Assembly: GCF_010015585.1 (NCBI RefSeq)
Contig: NW_022985078.1
Coordinates: 500,322 to 564,321 of the forward strand
DNA: 64,000 bases
Direction of reading: 5' to 3'
Source of the DNA: Eremomyces bilateralis CBS 781.70
Taxonomy: Eukaryota; Ascomycota; Dothideomycetes; Eremomycetales; Eremomycetaceae
Part shown: positions 32,250 to 43,241 of the stretch, in pieces
How positions within the stretch are numbered: the first letter of the stretch is position 1
Layout: every line of letters starts with the position of its first letter
Translations under genes and position numbers: made by a program
Notes under the pieces: generated by a model
What the model was told of the DNA's origin: nothing
The model's input: the letters and a program-made list of their open reading frames with translations, nothing else
Databases searched by the model: none

Positions 32250-34264
32250 ATGCCGTCTGTCTTCACCACCATGGACACCACCGACCCTCCACGAGAACCG
32301 GGGTTTACGCTATCGAAACGGACCTTGTCTGATACCACCGAGCAGTGGATGTCGCGGCATATCGCCCAACCCAAAGGCATGGATCAGCCGGTATTCGTAC
32401 CAGAGCAAGGCATGTTCGTTACTTCGCAGGAAGCGGTAGTTCTCCGGGAGAAGATGTAAATCATCTCGTCTGGTGTCTGCGCCATGGCCGTTGACGAGCG
32501 TTTAGTGACGGGATATGGAAGGAACCGTACGAGGTAGCTCAAGAGCTGCAAAAGAGAATATCAAAAGCCCAAGGACGATTGAAGAAAACCAACCCTCAGA
32601 TTGCTCTTCGGACAGAGAAGTTCACGTGGAGAAACGTCCACAATCAGATCGATGAGCTGCAGTCCATCTACGAGGAAGAGCGGATGCAAGGGACGGGCGG
32701 ATTTGTAAGACGAGGGCTCAACAAGATAGGCAAAAATGCCTCGACATTCGAGAAATGGCTCAAGCTCGTTCCTCAAAACGAGTCCTACGCAGCCCCTATC
32801 ACCGGCGCCTTCCAAGTCGTCCTGAGCATGGGAAGGAGGATGCACGAAGTCCGCCGGGAGATTTTCGATGCGCTGGTTGAAATCCCCGAATTGTTCGAGG
32901 GCATCGATCGTTGGATTAAATTGTATGGACAATTGGACGATGACCTGCTGATGAAGACGGCATCCAACCTTTGTGCTGAGATCCTGCGAGTTTTGTGCGA
33001 GATCGTTTCTCATTTCGGGGAGTCGCACGGCAAGAAATTTATGCAGGTTACCTTCAAAATTGATAGCTACGAGAGACGCCTGAGCTATCATGTTGAGGAC
33101 ATGCGAAAGGCTCATGGGCGTTTCAAGAATGCCATCGAAGCTTGCAGTGGAAAGCTTCTCGGAGCGACATACGATATCTCCTATCTGACGAACTCGAGAA
33201 TCGCACAGATTAGCGAAAGACAAGAGCATCTCATACAAAGTAAGTGACATCGAAAGCATTGTTATTCTTGACTGACATCCCAAGTTACTATGCAAACCAT
33301 GCAGTTGCTGCAAGATCCGGAAAAATTGAGTGAAGAGAGTAGGAGGAATGTCGTACTCAGCGCGTTCCATCGCCAACTTTGTGAAAACGCGGTTGATTCC
33401 TCAAGAGAGAAAGAGAACGTACAGGAGCCCGAGAAATCAAGAAGTATGGGAAAGGAGAAGAACATGAAGCGCATCAAATTGGCGCATATCCCTGAATTCG
33501 ATCCAGAAGTTGGTCACAGACACATTAAACTCTGTCGGCACAATTCCGAAGTCACTCAAGATGATGACATGGAAAGACTTGGGTGGGTCAAGAGATCAGA
33601 AATGTTCCGATCCTTCCTTATAGACCGGAGATCCGGGTATCTCCTCATCGAAGGTAATATGCGCGACGATCGAGTCTGTCATCAGTCATCGCTATCGCTC
33701 CTGATTGCTGAAATGGCGGAGCTTCTCGAGATCGTCCGCCCAACGGTGTTTGTAACCCATTTCTGCGGCCTGCACGCCCAGGAACCAGGTTGCTTCCGAG
33801 ACATTCGAGATTTGCTGATCGAGTTCATCGGCCAGCTGCTTATGAAATGGGATACTGGAGCGTTTGGGAAGCCACTAGTTGAAGGGGACCTGAAGAGCAA
33901 GCTGGAGTCGAGGGATCATGACGTCCTTGTCCAGGTCTTCATCACTCTGCTCTCCAAGGTCCCTAAACCATGGACAATATTCTTGTTCATCGATGCGATC
34001 GACATGTACGAAACCCCTGAACGACTAAACGACACCATGGTGGTCATTCGCGAACTCCTGGATTTGGTCGAGACCGAGGCACGGAGAAAGAAGTCTCGAA
34101 CGATCAAATTGCTCGTTACCGCTCCAGCAAGCACGATTGAGGTTGGCAACGAATTCGAAGCCAGGGAAGGACAATCGCGACTGATGGTTCCTGACGCACT
34201 TGATGAGAGTATGATGGACGATGTTGGGCTGGTGGATATGGTTCACAGCGTAGGTCTTGGTTAA
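32250..34264 (+). CDS. STAND-like protein with DUF7708-type N-terminus and degenerate P-loop region
   Basis: Three exons: 32250-32455, 32506-33239 and 33285-34264; introns of 50 and 45 bp; 639 residues. Splicing of the first intron joins VLREK to IDGIWKEPYEVAQEL. Residues about 80-250 resemble DUF7708, the N-terminal effector-like region of many fungal NACHT/STAND proteins (motif FEKWLKLVP and a following helical block). After a charged linker, YLLIEGN (about 431-437) stands where a P-loop is expected, but the Gly/Lys/Ser of Walker A are missing; VFVTHFCGLH and a WTIFLFIDAID Walker-B-like strand follow. No ankyrin, WD or TPR repeats remain, so it ends soon after the nucleotide-binding-like fold. 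Possibly a sensor without NTPase activity, or a shortened relic. Confidence 0.72.
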
Positions 34265-35152
34265 GGGACTATTGCAGTCAGCCCAGTGTAATGGAAAACA
34301 TTAGCGCGGAGTTTTGGAATGGCCATTCTGGAGACATGAGCACTGTAACTATTACGTATTTAGCCTATCCTCTTACCTATTCCAGCCATTCTAACGATGA
34401 ATAAATCGGCTACCCTTCCCATTGTTGGGCTCACTGGATTGAGCAAACAAGGTTGGGTTCCCTGGGGGAAGTGTTACGGCATCCTTCCTGCTTACGCAAT
34501 ACCATCGAAGGCCTAGGTACTAATATCTTATTACCATTACTATGAGGAGTAACTATATGATCGATGTATTAGATACTGTATCTCGGAAACCACTTCCCGT
34601 ATGTTGGCAGGAGCTATAACTCCAAAAGGGGTTAGAGGAGTTTGGATGGCTGTTGCAATTGGTCAGTTTGGGTAGCGTGGCAAAAGAGAACTTCACAGCC
34701 ACACTACTGGTTACGTGGATAGGTCACATTTCATTGGTTCCTGCTGTGGGGTTACAGCCTCACTGCCTTGAGAGGACTGGAGGCTAGTTAACTTCTTCTG
34801 ATTAAGCCGGTATTCCGGAATGATTGCTATCAGGGTGGTTCTGCAGTGTTTGTTAGGTGGCGAAGTCAATAACAATCTGTGTAGACCGCCGGAGTACCTA
34901 AGTTGATATTCGGTAATAATACGTACATGTATCTCGTATTTGTCTGGTAAGCGGCCGAACTTTCCACCTCAGCCTGATATGCCAGCGGCTCCCTTTTCCG
35001 TTGATTGCGTACCACTCCCGATCCTCAGGCACACCACTTTACCGCTTCCTCCCCTCCCCTCCATTCCCTATTGTTCCTATTCCTCCAGCATCTCCCTGAA
35101 TCTCTTCTCATATGGTTTCGAGAGCTCCTAACCCACAATCATATCATTCAGA
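34265..35152. other. Gene-free interval
   Basis: About 890 bp, AT-rich near 34.3-34.6 kb. Includes the promoter of the UBA-domain gene, with a CT-rich stretch at about 35020-35100. Nothing else seen. Confidence 0.5.
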
Positions 35153-36654
35153 ATGCCTGCACCGATAGCTAAAGGTTAGTACTTGGTCCCATACCAGCCC
35201 ACTTCCCCGCGTTTCACCGTATGTCGTGTCGCCACCTACAGTCCTGAGACAGAAGGCAGCTGTTCTGCAGCCTGCCGTGACCGTGTCAAAGGCCTGCCGT
35301 CTAGCATACATGGAAAAGACAAAGCTGATTTCTTTTAGGTATTATAATCGCGGCGTCCGTCCTCTTCGCCGCCGGCATCGCCCTGTACGAGAGCCCCACC
35401 TTCCGCCAATGGGTCGATGAGTCGAGACGAAAGGTGGCCATCGCCCTATACAGCCTCGGAGATGGGGTCAACCCGCCTTCGAGGACGGCAGAAGGCGAAG
35501 AGGAGTCGGAGGAGGCGCGGCAGCAGCGCAGAGAGGAGATCGTACGGCGGAACCGCGCCGAGCTGATCCGCCGAGCTCAGGCGGAGGGCATCGCTGTCGA
35601 CTTGGACGAGCTGGCGGCGATTGGGACGGAGAAGATCAAAGAGCACATCAAAGACATCGACGAGAAGATGGCTTCGCTGAAAGAAATGGGCTTCACGGAC
35701 GAGGAGCGGAACTCGACGCTGCTGGCTGCATACGACGGGAATCTGGAACAAACGGTTGAGCAACTCGTCTACCTCAGTCAGACTGCTGCAAACCAGACCG
35801 CTGGAAACCAGGCCGCTGGAAACCATACATCCACCAGCCGTGCCGACAGATCCAAGAGCTTCGACTCCATCGTCGCCCATGACGGCAGCCTCCTCTCGTC
35901 ATCGCCTGAGCCAGAAATGAGCCAGATGGGCCGCTCCACCGCTTTATCGACATCCAACACTCTTCGCCACCGCGGGCAAGGCAACAGCGGATTCCTCCAA
36001 GGCTCGGCATTCAGCAACCCGTTCGGAGACGAGCATGCCATCATGTACGATGCCGAGTCTATGTCTAGCTCCGCTCAAGGCCAGACGGAGAGTGATATAC
36101 GCCAACGTCACGGAAAAACCGCCACCCTCGCCGGGGGCACCCCAGCACCATTGATCGATCTGACCAGTTCTGTCCCTGAGGCGGAAGCAGAGGCGGAGCT
36201 AAACAACGCAGACATCCTTTCCACCACTCCTTCATTCGACTCCCTCTACGACGACCCCGATATCCCGCGTCCTTCCCGCCGTTCCATCATCGCTGCTGTC
36301 TCCACCCCAGCTCCGATAGCCATTGCCATCGACCCGCCCAGCCGCAGCAACACACCCACCGGTACCGGCGCGCTCACACCTACGTCAGATGGGTTCAACT
36401 CAGAGATGTCGGTCGTGGCGAGCAATGCGGATGACATCGGCATATTGTCGTCCGTCCCCCCGTCTGACGCGGGGGAGGCAAACGCTGACCGGATGAGCGA
36501 CATGGGCGGCTTGAGCGACATGGGCGAGGAGGCGCGCAGCGAGATGAGCTTCAGCGATGTGGGGATCAGCACGCCGGGAAGCTGGACGGATGTGGAGAGC
36601 GATGGGTGGAGTGAAGCAGGGAACGGGGAGCCGCGGGAGGTGGCCGTCCGTTAG
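35153..36654 (+). CDS. UBA-domain membrane protein
   Basis: Exon 1 is only 22 nt (35153-35174, MPAPIAK plus one base); a 164-bp intron ending TCTTTTAG precedes exon 2 (35339-36654). Product 445 residues. Splicing creates an N-terminal membrane anchor (residues 8-25, GIIIAASVLFAAGIALY), followed by an Arg/Glu-rich helical stretch and a ubiquitin-associated domain at about 118-154 with the MGF loop (KEMGFTDEERN). The remaining 290 residues are Ser/Thr/Asp-rich and probably disordered, with repeated DMGG/DMGE-type turns. Likely binds ubiquitin at an organelle membrane; substrate unknown. Without the 22-nt exon the anchor would be lost. Confidence 0.8.
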
Positions 36655-37207
36655 CCGGTGCAGTAGTGGATAGTCGACGGTGTTCGGTGGAGGAACGGGG
36701 ATCTGGAGTCATATATGGGCGTTATAGAGGTACGATTGGTGTAATTGGCGTTGGGTAATACACCCGTGGAACAAATTTGGGGCATGGAGGGATTTCGGGG
36801 GACAATATCGGCGTTGGGGGCCACCGACTTGACTTTGACACACGGTATTGAGTACCCCTCTTCCGTTTCCATGTATACAGTGCCTATTTACTCATTTAGA
36901 TCCTCTATATTCGATTTGAATGTTCATTGTTTGATCGATACCCGCTGTTATGTATACAATGGCGCCCCAAATGCCCCGTCAGACGCCGAACTGTTACTCC
37001 CTAAACGTCCTCTGCAAGAAACCCGTGATGGTCCTCGTGTATCACCGGGAGAACCAGTTTTTGAAACAAACACCAATCCAATCCTGTACTTCGATGCGGA
37101 CTTGGATGCAACGGTACAGCGAGGCCTAAATGTCACCGTTTCTCATCAGCTCTGCGCCCATTTCATCGTAAACTGGCTGAAAGGACACCCGTCCGGCTGT
37201 ATCCAAC
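36655..37207. other. Convergent 3' interval
   Basis: Space between the stop codons of two convergent genes. A 323-codon plus-strand frame starting at 36745 runs into the antisense of the membrane protein gene and has a Pro/Arg/Ser-skewed composition typical of a shadow frame. Confidence 0.6.
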
Positions 37208-39207
37208 TCAGTTCCCCGTACTGGTCTTCCTCATCACCAACCCCCCCAGACCCGTCTGCCATCCAAGGATCCCTCCCCTCCCCTCCTCTGCCACCTTCCC
37301 GCTCACTTCCCTCCTCCGGCTGCCGCCCACGCTGGCGTACCCGTCGCTCCCGTGTCCGTACGTATACCCCGCCGTTCCGATATCTCCATCGTCCACGCCG
37401 CTGCGACTCACCACCCGTCCGCCTCCGTCCATCCGTCTCTCCGCCTGGCCGCCCCGGACCGCCTTGGTCGCGGACGCCAAGTCTCCGTAGTACTTCCGCT
37501 TCGGCGTGCCGCCCAGTCTCGTGGGGCTCGGGCTTCCCCGGCCCTCGTCGATGCGGCTGTAGTCTCCGCGAGTGGGGCTCGGCGAGATACCGTATCCACG
37601 ACCAGCGTCGCCTTCGGAAACGTCGCCATCGGGTGTACCATATCGTCGGAAGTTCTTCGATGGCGGGGTTGGTGGGTTCATGCGAAGCGGTTGCGGCATC
37701 AGCCAATGTGCGTTGAAGTCTGGTTCGAGCGGGTTGGTGTGGTCGAGTTGAGTAGACCGAGGATGAGGAACATCATCCACGGGGTCGTCGTTGTCGACGG
37801 ATTGATGTCGGGCGTGATTGGACAACGGCGCATAGCTCTTTTCGCGAGATGAAGGGATCCACGACTTCGGTCGGGATTTGTAGCCGGAGGGACTGCTGGC
37901 CATGGTGTAGGGGGTCTCGGAGTCATGGACGGTCCAGTTATTACCACTCGGCTCGTTGTAGAGGCTAGACACTGGAGATGGAGCGTCGGAACGGGAGTCG
38001 AGAGTGTTTCGCTTTGAAGGCGAAAGCGAGGAGAGCGGTCGTGAAGGTGGGTTGCTATGCGTCTCCTTCATGTAAGAGCCACGGTTAGATGCCAGGTCGG
38101 CGTGAGATGCATGGACGGATGATCTAGGTTGGTATACTCCGTTAGGAGGAAAGTTTATCTGAGACAATGTACGCGGGTTGTGAGCGGAAAATCTGATCGA
38201 TTCTGAATCTCCCTGTCGAGTCGACATGAATGAGACACCCAGGCCCTTGGAATCCTCCGACAGCAAGGAGTCACGCGCGGAGGGGTGCGGGCGACGTGTG
38301 GGGGAGCCATCGAGCGTGACACTGGACATGTTGCTGGCCCGCTTCTCCGACATAGTTGCTGACGACACCGTCAACTCCGAGTTCTTGTATTTGTGCTTGC
38401 TTTTCCTGGAGGTAAGGTTGTCCTCGAGCGGATTCATGTCTGGCGGTAGTCGTGTGATACGTCGGAAGACAAGGAGAAGAATCAGATCAAGCACATCGGA
38501 GGCACCATGAATGCTGGCGTTGACTATAGCCGCATACCATGTATAAGTCATGACATCCTTTGCGGTAATGGTGCCAGACAGGAGCGTCTCCCAGCGTGTT
38601 TTGTCCTTCTCATCTTTGTCGAGGTTATTCTTTGAGGCGATCATGATATAAACGTAGAATGGGATCAATCCCGTATCCATGACCAAGGCAAAGAAATGGT
38701 AACTCGCCGAGCTACCAGGGGTGCGGTCTTTGGCGGCGCGACACAAGTGATAGATCGCATACAAAGTTACTACGACGTCAACCGCAACCTTTACTCACAG
38801 TTAGTAGTATTCCCGTGCAATAGGAAGATGGTTGTCCAAGGGTTTCATACCGGCACTCGGAGGATCCACGACTCTTCGACACTTGTATTCTTGATACAAA
38901 TGACAAGAACCAGCATGCCAATAACTGCAAAAATCTGTAAGGTGCGGAGGAACAGCTGTGTCCATCGTGTGTATTTGACCAAAGATTTTGTCCTCGGGTC
39001 CATCGTCTTCGCATTGGTCTGGCCGTAGGGGAGAATGAGGTAGCTATCGGGATGTTTGTTGAAGTTGATCAACGGCCCATCTTGCTTCGGTTTTGGGGGA
39101 GGAGCAGACACATAGCTCGCTCTTGTCACGGCTTTGGGGTCGAACGGTTTTGACGGGAGGTCGAAGCTGCTGTTGGTCGGCCCATAGAGATATGGTTGGT
39201 GGACCAT
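37208..39207 (-). CDS. Fungal four-TM membrane protein with long disordered tail
   Basis: Two exons, 39207-38851 and 38788-37208, joined across a 62-bp intron (GTATGA donor, AAAG acceptor); 645 residues. Predicted membrane helices: one at about 85-105 (IFAVIGMLVLVICI), one spanning the splice (VAVDVVVTLYAIYHLC), one near FFALVMDTGLIPFYVYIMI and one near DVMTYTWYAAIVNASI. The C-terminal 380 residues are Ser/Pro/Arg-rich with many SPSP-type motifs, probably cytoplasmic and phosphorylated. I recognise it as a conserved ascomycete hypothetical protein type but cannot name a function. ATG at 39207; the longer frame begins with TTG. Confidence 0.75.
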
Positions 39208-39830
39208 TATGAGGTGGAAGTAGGGCGGAACTGCAGGACGTAACCCCAGACCAGACAAGAGAGCAACGAGATGAATACTCAAGGATCAAAGGCAGTCATG
39301 AGAATGAGCGTGGTTCTAGATCATAGGTGAAGAAGAATATGAGGATGTTGAACTAGGATTTAACCAAGGAAGGTTTGGTGATGTCGCGGAGTGGGCTGGT
39401 GATGCCGATGTGGATAGTCGTGTGTGATACAGTCGGGTGTTTTGGATTACGATGGCCGATGGTTGCATGGGCAACGGGGCCAACTGCGCAGCGTGGGGGA
39501 CTGGGGATGTGCTGAGCTAATCCTCTCAGCCAATCATATCACTAATCGGAGGACTGGAACTGGTAAGGCTGCAAGGATGTTGGGCAAGGCTACAAGGCGA
39601 CAAGGTTGGAACTCTCCCTCTTGGTCCTCTGTCGCATTAAGACATCGCAAGGGAATCAACGAAGAAGAGAGCAACCAACGCGCTGGCCGATTCACATGTT
39701 GCCTATTCTGACTTTGAACGAGTGCATAATGACCCCCATACCTAATGTACCAGTATTGAGAGTACAATTTCCTTCAACGCCATGATCCCTCGAGTTTCCC
39801 ACCAGACTGGAGAACATAGATGCAAGGACC
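39208..39830. promoter_or_regulatory. Divergent promoter region of the four-TM gene and NRDE2
   Basis: 623 bp between two start codons. No coding sequence supported and no specific motif recognised; short GGTT/AAGG-rich repeats occur. Confidence 0.45.
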
Positions 39831-42800
39831 ATGGCAGATGAGCATGATCTCCCCCCAAAGGTATTACATCCCCGCTTTGAACTCCATTCAACAGGTCGAA
39901 GTACTTGGCTAATGAGATCATTGACAGCGAAGCCGAGGAGACGGTTCACAACTCTCAAAGTCCAACTCCGATCGAAAGCGAAAGCGAACGGATGAAGAAG
40001 AAAGCTGTCGAAAGAATCGGGGAACCCGTTTCGGTCGTGACAGCAAAGCCACAATAGAGAAGAGCAATTCCCGAAGGAGTGGGAAACAAGCAGACGACCG
40101 GCAGACACTGGATCGTTTGGGAAAAGAGAAGGCGGATGCTGTGGTGTTCTCCTCCGATGGATCGAAATTATATGTTGTCGATCGGAAAGGTGACCGCCAA
40201 AACCTGATATATGGCTCGCTCGGACGGTACAGCATCCCTCTATATCGGCGATCCGGCAATGGAGGTGTGCTTGGTGTACAGGCGTCTCATCGAATAGATC
40301 GAGACGTCTCGGATGACAAAGCTCTGATCGTTCAAGATCGGTTTGCATCCAAAAGAGAGGGTAAAAGTCGACTACATACTCAGAGACATTCAGATCGAGG
40401 TGTTCGTCGTATCCTGCCAAAGGACTCTAAGGAGGCGGAGGACCATGATGCCGACTTCGTTGGTCTGAAGCCAGGGAAGCAATCCCTAAGGAAAGGTGGT
40501 TCCCATATCCAACCTTTCTCGCTCTTTGACCAGGGACATGGAGATTTATCCAGCGATGAAGCCGATGACAAAGCCGAGGACAGTGGCCCAGAGGTTGACG
40601 AAGCCTTGAATGACGCAAAATCAAAACAAGCAGAGCTCTCGAAACGGACGACTTCCGATCCCACGGACCTCCAAGCTTGGCTGGATCTGATCGCCCACCA
40701 AGAGGTCATGGTACGCATGGGAGCAACAACCGATAAACGGGCGATGTCCGGTGCAGAGCGACGGGGTCTGGCGGATGTCAGATTGTCAATCTACGAGAGA
40801 GCGCTCAAAGTAGTTCAGAGCCTGCCGGACCAGGTCAAGCTTGTCCTAGGTCTACTCCGTGAGGGTTCAAATATCTGGGACTCGAAGCAACTGGCAGTAA
40901 AGTGGAAAGACTACATTGACCGATACCCGAAAAGTCCCGACTTACGGATAAGATATATCGATTTCATACAGTCAAACATTGCGATCTTCTCATACGAGAA
41001 ATGCTTGGAGGCATACCGAAAGCCACTTCAGGCTGTCGATTCCACCAAAGAGGACAAACTGAGAATCCTCATACGACTCACGAGATTCATGAAAGACTCT
41101 GGATACCACGAGCTAGCCATCGGTATATGGCAGGCGCTTCTCGAGTATCATACGTTCCACTGCGGTATCTTCAACCGAAGTCTCGATGATATCCAGGAGT
41201 TTTGGGGAAGTGAAGTTTCCCGCATTGGGGAACAGGGAGCACGAGGGTGGAGACATTATTCGTCTCCATCACATCCTTCTGGGTCTAGATTAAGTTCAGG
41301 AACCGCCATGGACGTCCCAGAAGCAGTCCGTTTCGAAGACCAATTTCATCCTACGGCGGACTCTTGCTTTCAGCAATTCGGGGTCCTTGAGTCGTGCCGC
41401 ATGAAGCACCTATTCCTACCCGGAAGGGCAGCGGACGATGTCGGCGAAGACGACCCGTTTCATATGATCATGACTAACGATGTCCTCGATTACTGGGACT
41501 TCCTCCAGGGTGAGGTGGAGCCCATTGCAGTCGTTTCAGCCGTGCTTGGATTCGGTGGCCTCCCACCCCTACCATCTGGGCTCATCAAATGGCATGGAGA
41601 TGCCAAACAACGTGCGGACCAGTTTCTCAGATTTGAAACCCTCTGTCCACCGAAGCAGAGCCCGGAGTCTGGCTCCTTTCGAGATAACCTCGAGAGACTA
41701 AGTCGACTCCCAATGAAATGTCGCATGTTAACAACCGAACATCTCTTCTCGGATGCGTTCGACGCGAATCAGTCTGGTCCCCTGATTGATTGGGTTCGGC
41801 GCGTTCTAGAGCTTATTTCCTTCGCGCCGGAAAAGGAGATGGGGAAGGAACACGTCATCCAAGAATACTTCGTTGCCTTGGAGTGGCATTTTTCGCCCTC
41901 AACGGCCATGAAGACCGCGAAACGTCTCCTTAAGAAGCACCCTTCAAACCTTCGCCTGTACAACGCCATCGCTCTGATGGAATCTCGAAGCGGGAAGACG
42001 GAAGAGTCGGATAGGATATTCATGGCCGCTCTGGACCTGGCATTAAAGCTTGACCAATCTGATCAAGAGCCAAAGATCCTTCTCTTACGCACTTGGGTAT
42101 GGGAGGCCCTGAGACTAGGAGATGTGAAGAAAGCAGCAACACGATTGATGACGTTTGGTTCATCGGAAGTCAGCACGACCGGCCCTGGCGAGGCCAGTGG
42201 CAATGTCTTCACCCCAGCAGCGGTACTTCGTGTCAGACGGATGCTGGCAGATGGCATAGACCATGCCACTTCATTAGGCGATGAGTACCTCGTTGCTCTG
42301 TATGGGGAGTGCCTTGCAATTCTGGAGTATCTGCGGTATGATCGCGACTTTCAGTCTGCTGATTTATCGTTCTCACACTCAATTACCAAAAGTGCGCCGC
42401 TCACAAAGCATTTAATGGCAAACGAGCTATTGCACCAGGCCCGTGCCCAGCTTCTAGCAAGCCATGCTATATTCGTCAAAACATTCAAACCGAGCGCATT
42501 GCGGGACGCGATCCTGACCAGCGTCAACCTGTTCCCTTCGAACACCGACTTTCTCACGCTCTTCGCCGCCAATGAAAGCAAATTTCGGATGGACCAACGG
42601 GTGCGAGCCTTGCTGAAAACGGATGAGAGCGGCGACGAAGAACACGCTTTCATTCGCAGCGTCTTCGCTATCTGGACCGAAATGAATCGAGGGGTGGAGC
42701 TGGGCGGCACCAAACATGCCATTCGATCGGCGTTCGAAAACGCCCTGAGAAACGACGCCGGAAAGCATTCGTTTGCGCTCTGGAGGTCTTACGTGCAGTA

Positions 42801-43077
42801 TGAAATGGAACTGGCGGACTTTGAACGCGCGAAGAAAGTCTTCTTTCGCGGCGTGACGCATCTGCCGTGGTCCAAAGACTTTATGATGCTGGCATTCACG
42901 GAATTGGTAGACCATCTCACTTTCAGGGAGCTGAAAAGGGTTTACGGTGTGCTTGAGGAAAAGGAGTTACGGATAATGGTGAACATTCAAGAGCAAGTTG
43001 ATGAGCGGGAGGAGATGGAAGAGACGAAGCTGGACCCGGTTGGCTTTGCCGGGGATTCCAGTGGAGAAGAAGCTTAG
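39831..43077 (+). CDS. NRDE2: NRDE-2 family protein
   Basis: Nuclear HAT-repeat protein which in other eukaryotes binds the RNA helicase Mtr4 and acts in nuclear RNA silencing or RNA surveillance. Exon 1 (39831-39860) encodes ten residues; a 67-bp intron precedes exon 2 (39929 minus one, that is 39928, to 43077); total 1059 residues. After a Lys/Arg/Ser-rich N-terminus comes the family block around DAVVFSSDGSKLYVVDRKGD, then the NRDE-2 signature near DPTDLQAWLDLIAHQ, followed by HAT-type helical repeats to the C-terminus (for example WRSYVQYEMELADFERAKKV). The first exon is inferred from splice sites only; the rest is secure. Convergent with RDH54, 164 bp apart. Confidence 0.88.
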
Positions 43078-43241
43078 CTGCAGACTAGATTACAGTCTCG
43101 TAAGTACGGATTGACACGCCTATCACGCGCTAGGCGTGGATTTATTAACGAATCTAAATCTATGCATACATGCATGATTCATTAGGCATTCTATGTATCA
43201 AGCACTGGTCATGACCATCATGCGACTATCCATCTATACAC

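Noticed and set aside
32561-33376. 271-codon minus-strand ORF opposite the STAND-like gene
   Set aside because: Antisense to a gene with intact splice sites and recognisable domains.
36745-37716. 323-codon plus-strand ORF
   Set aside because: From about 37208 on it is antisense to the four-TM protein gene; Pro/Arg/Ser-skewed composition and no domain.
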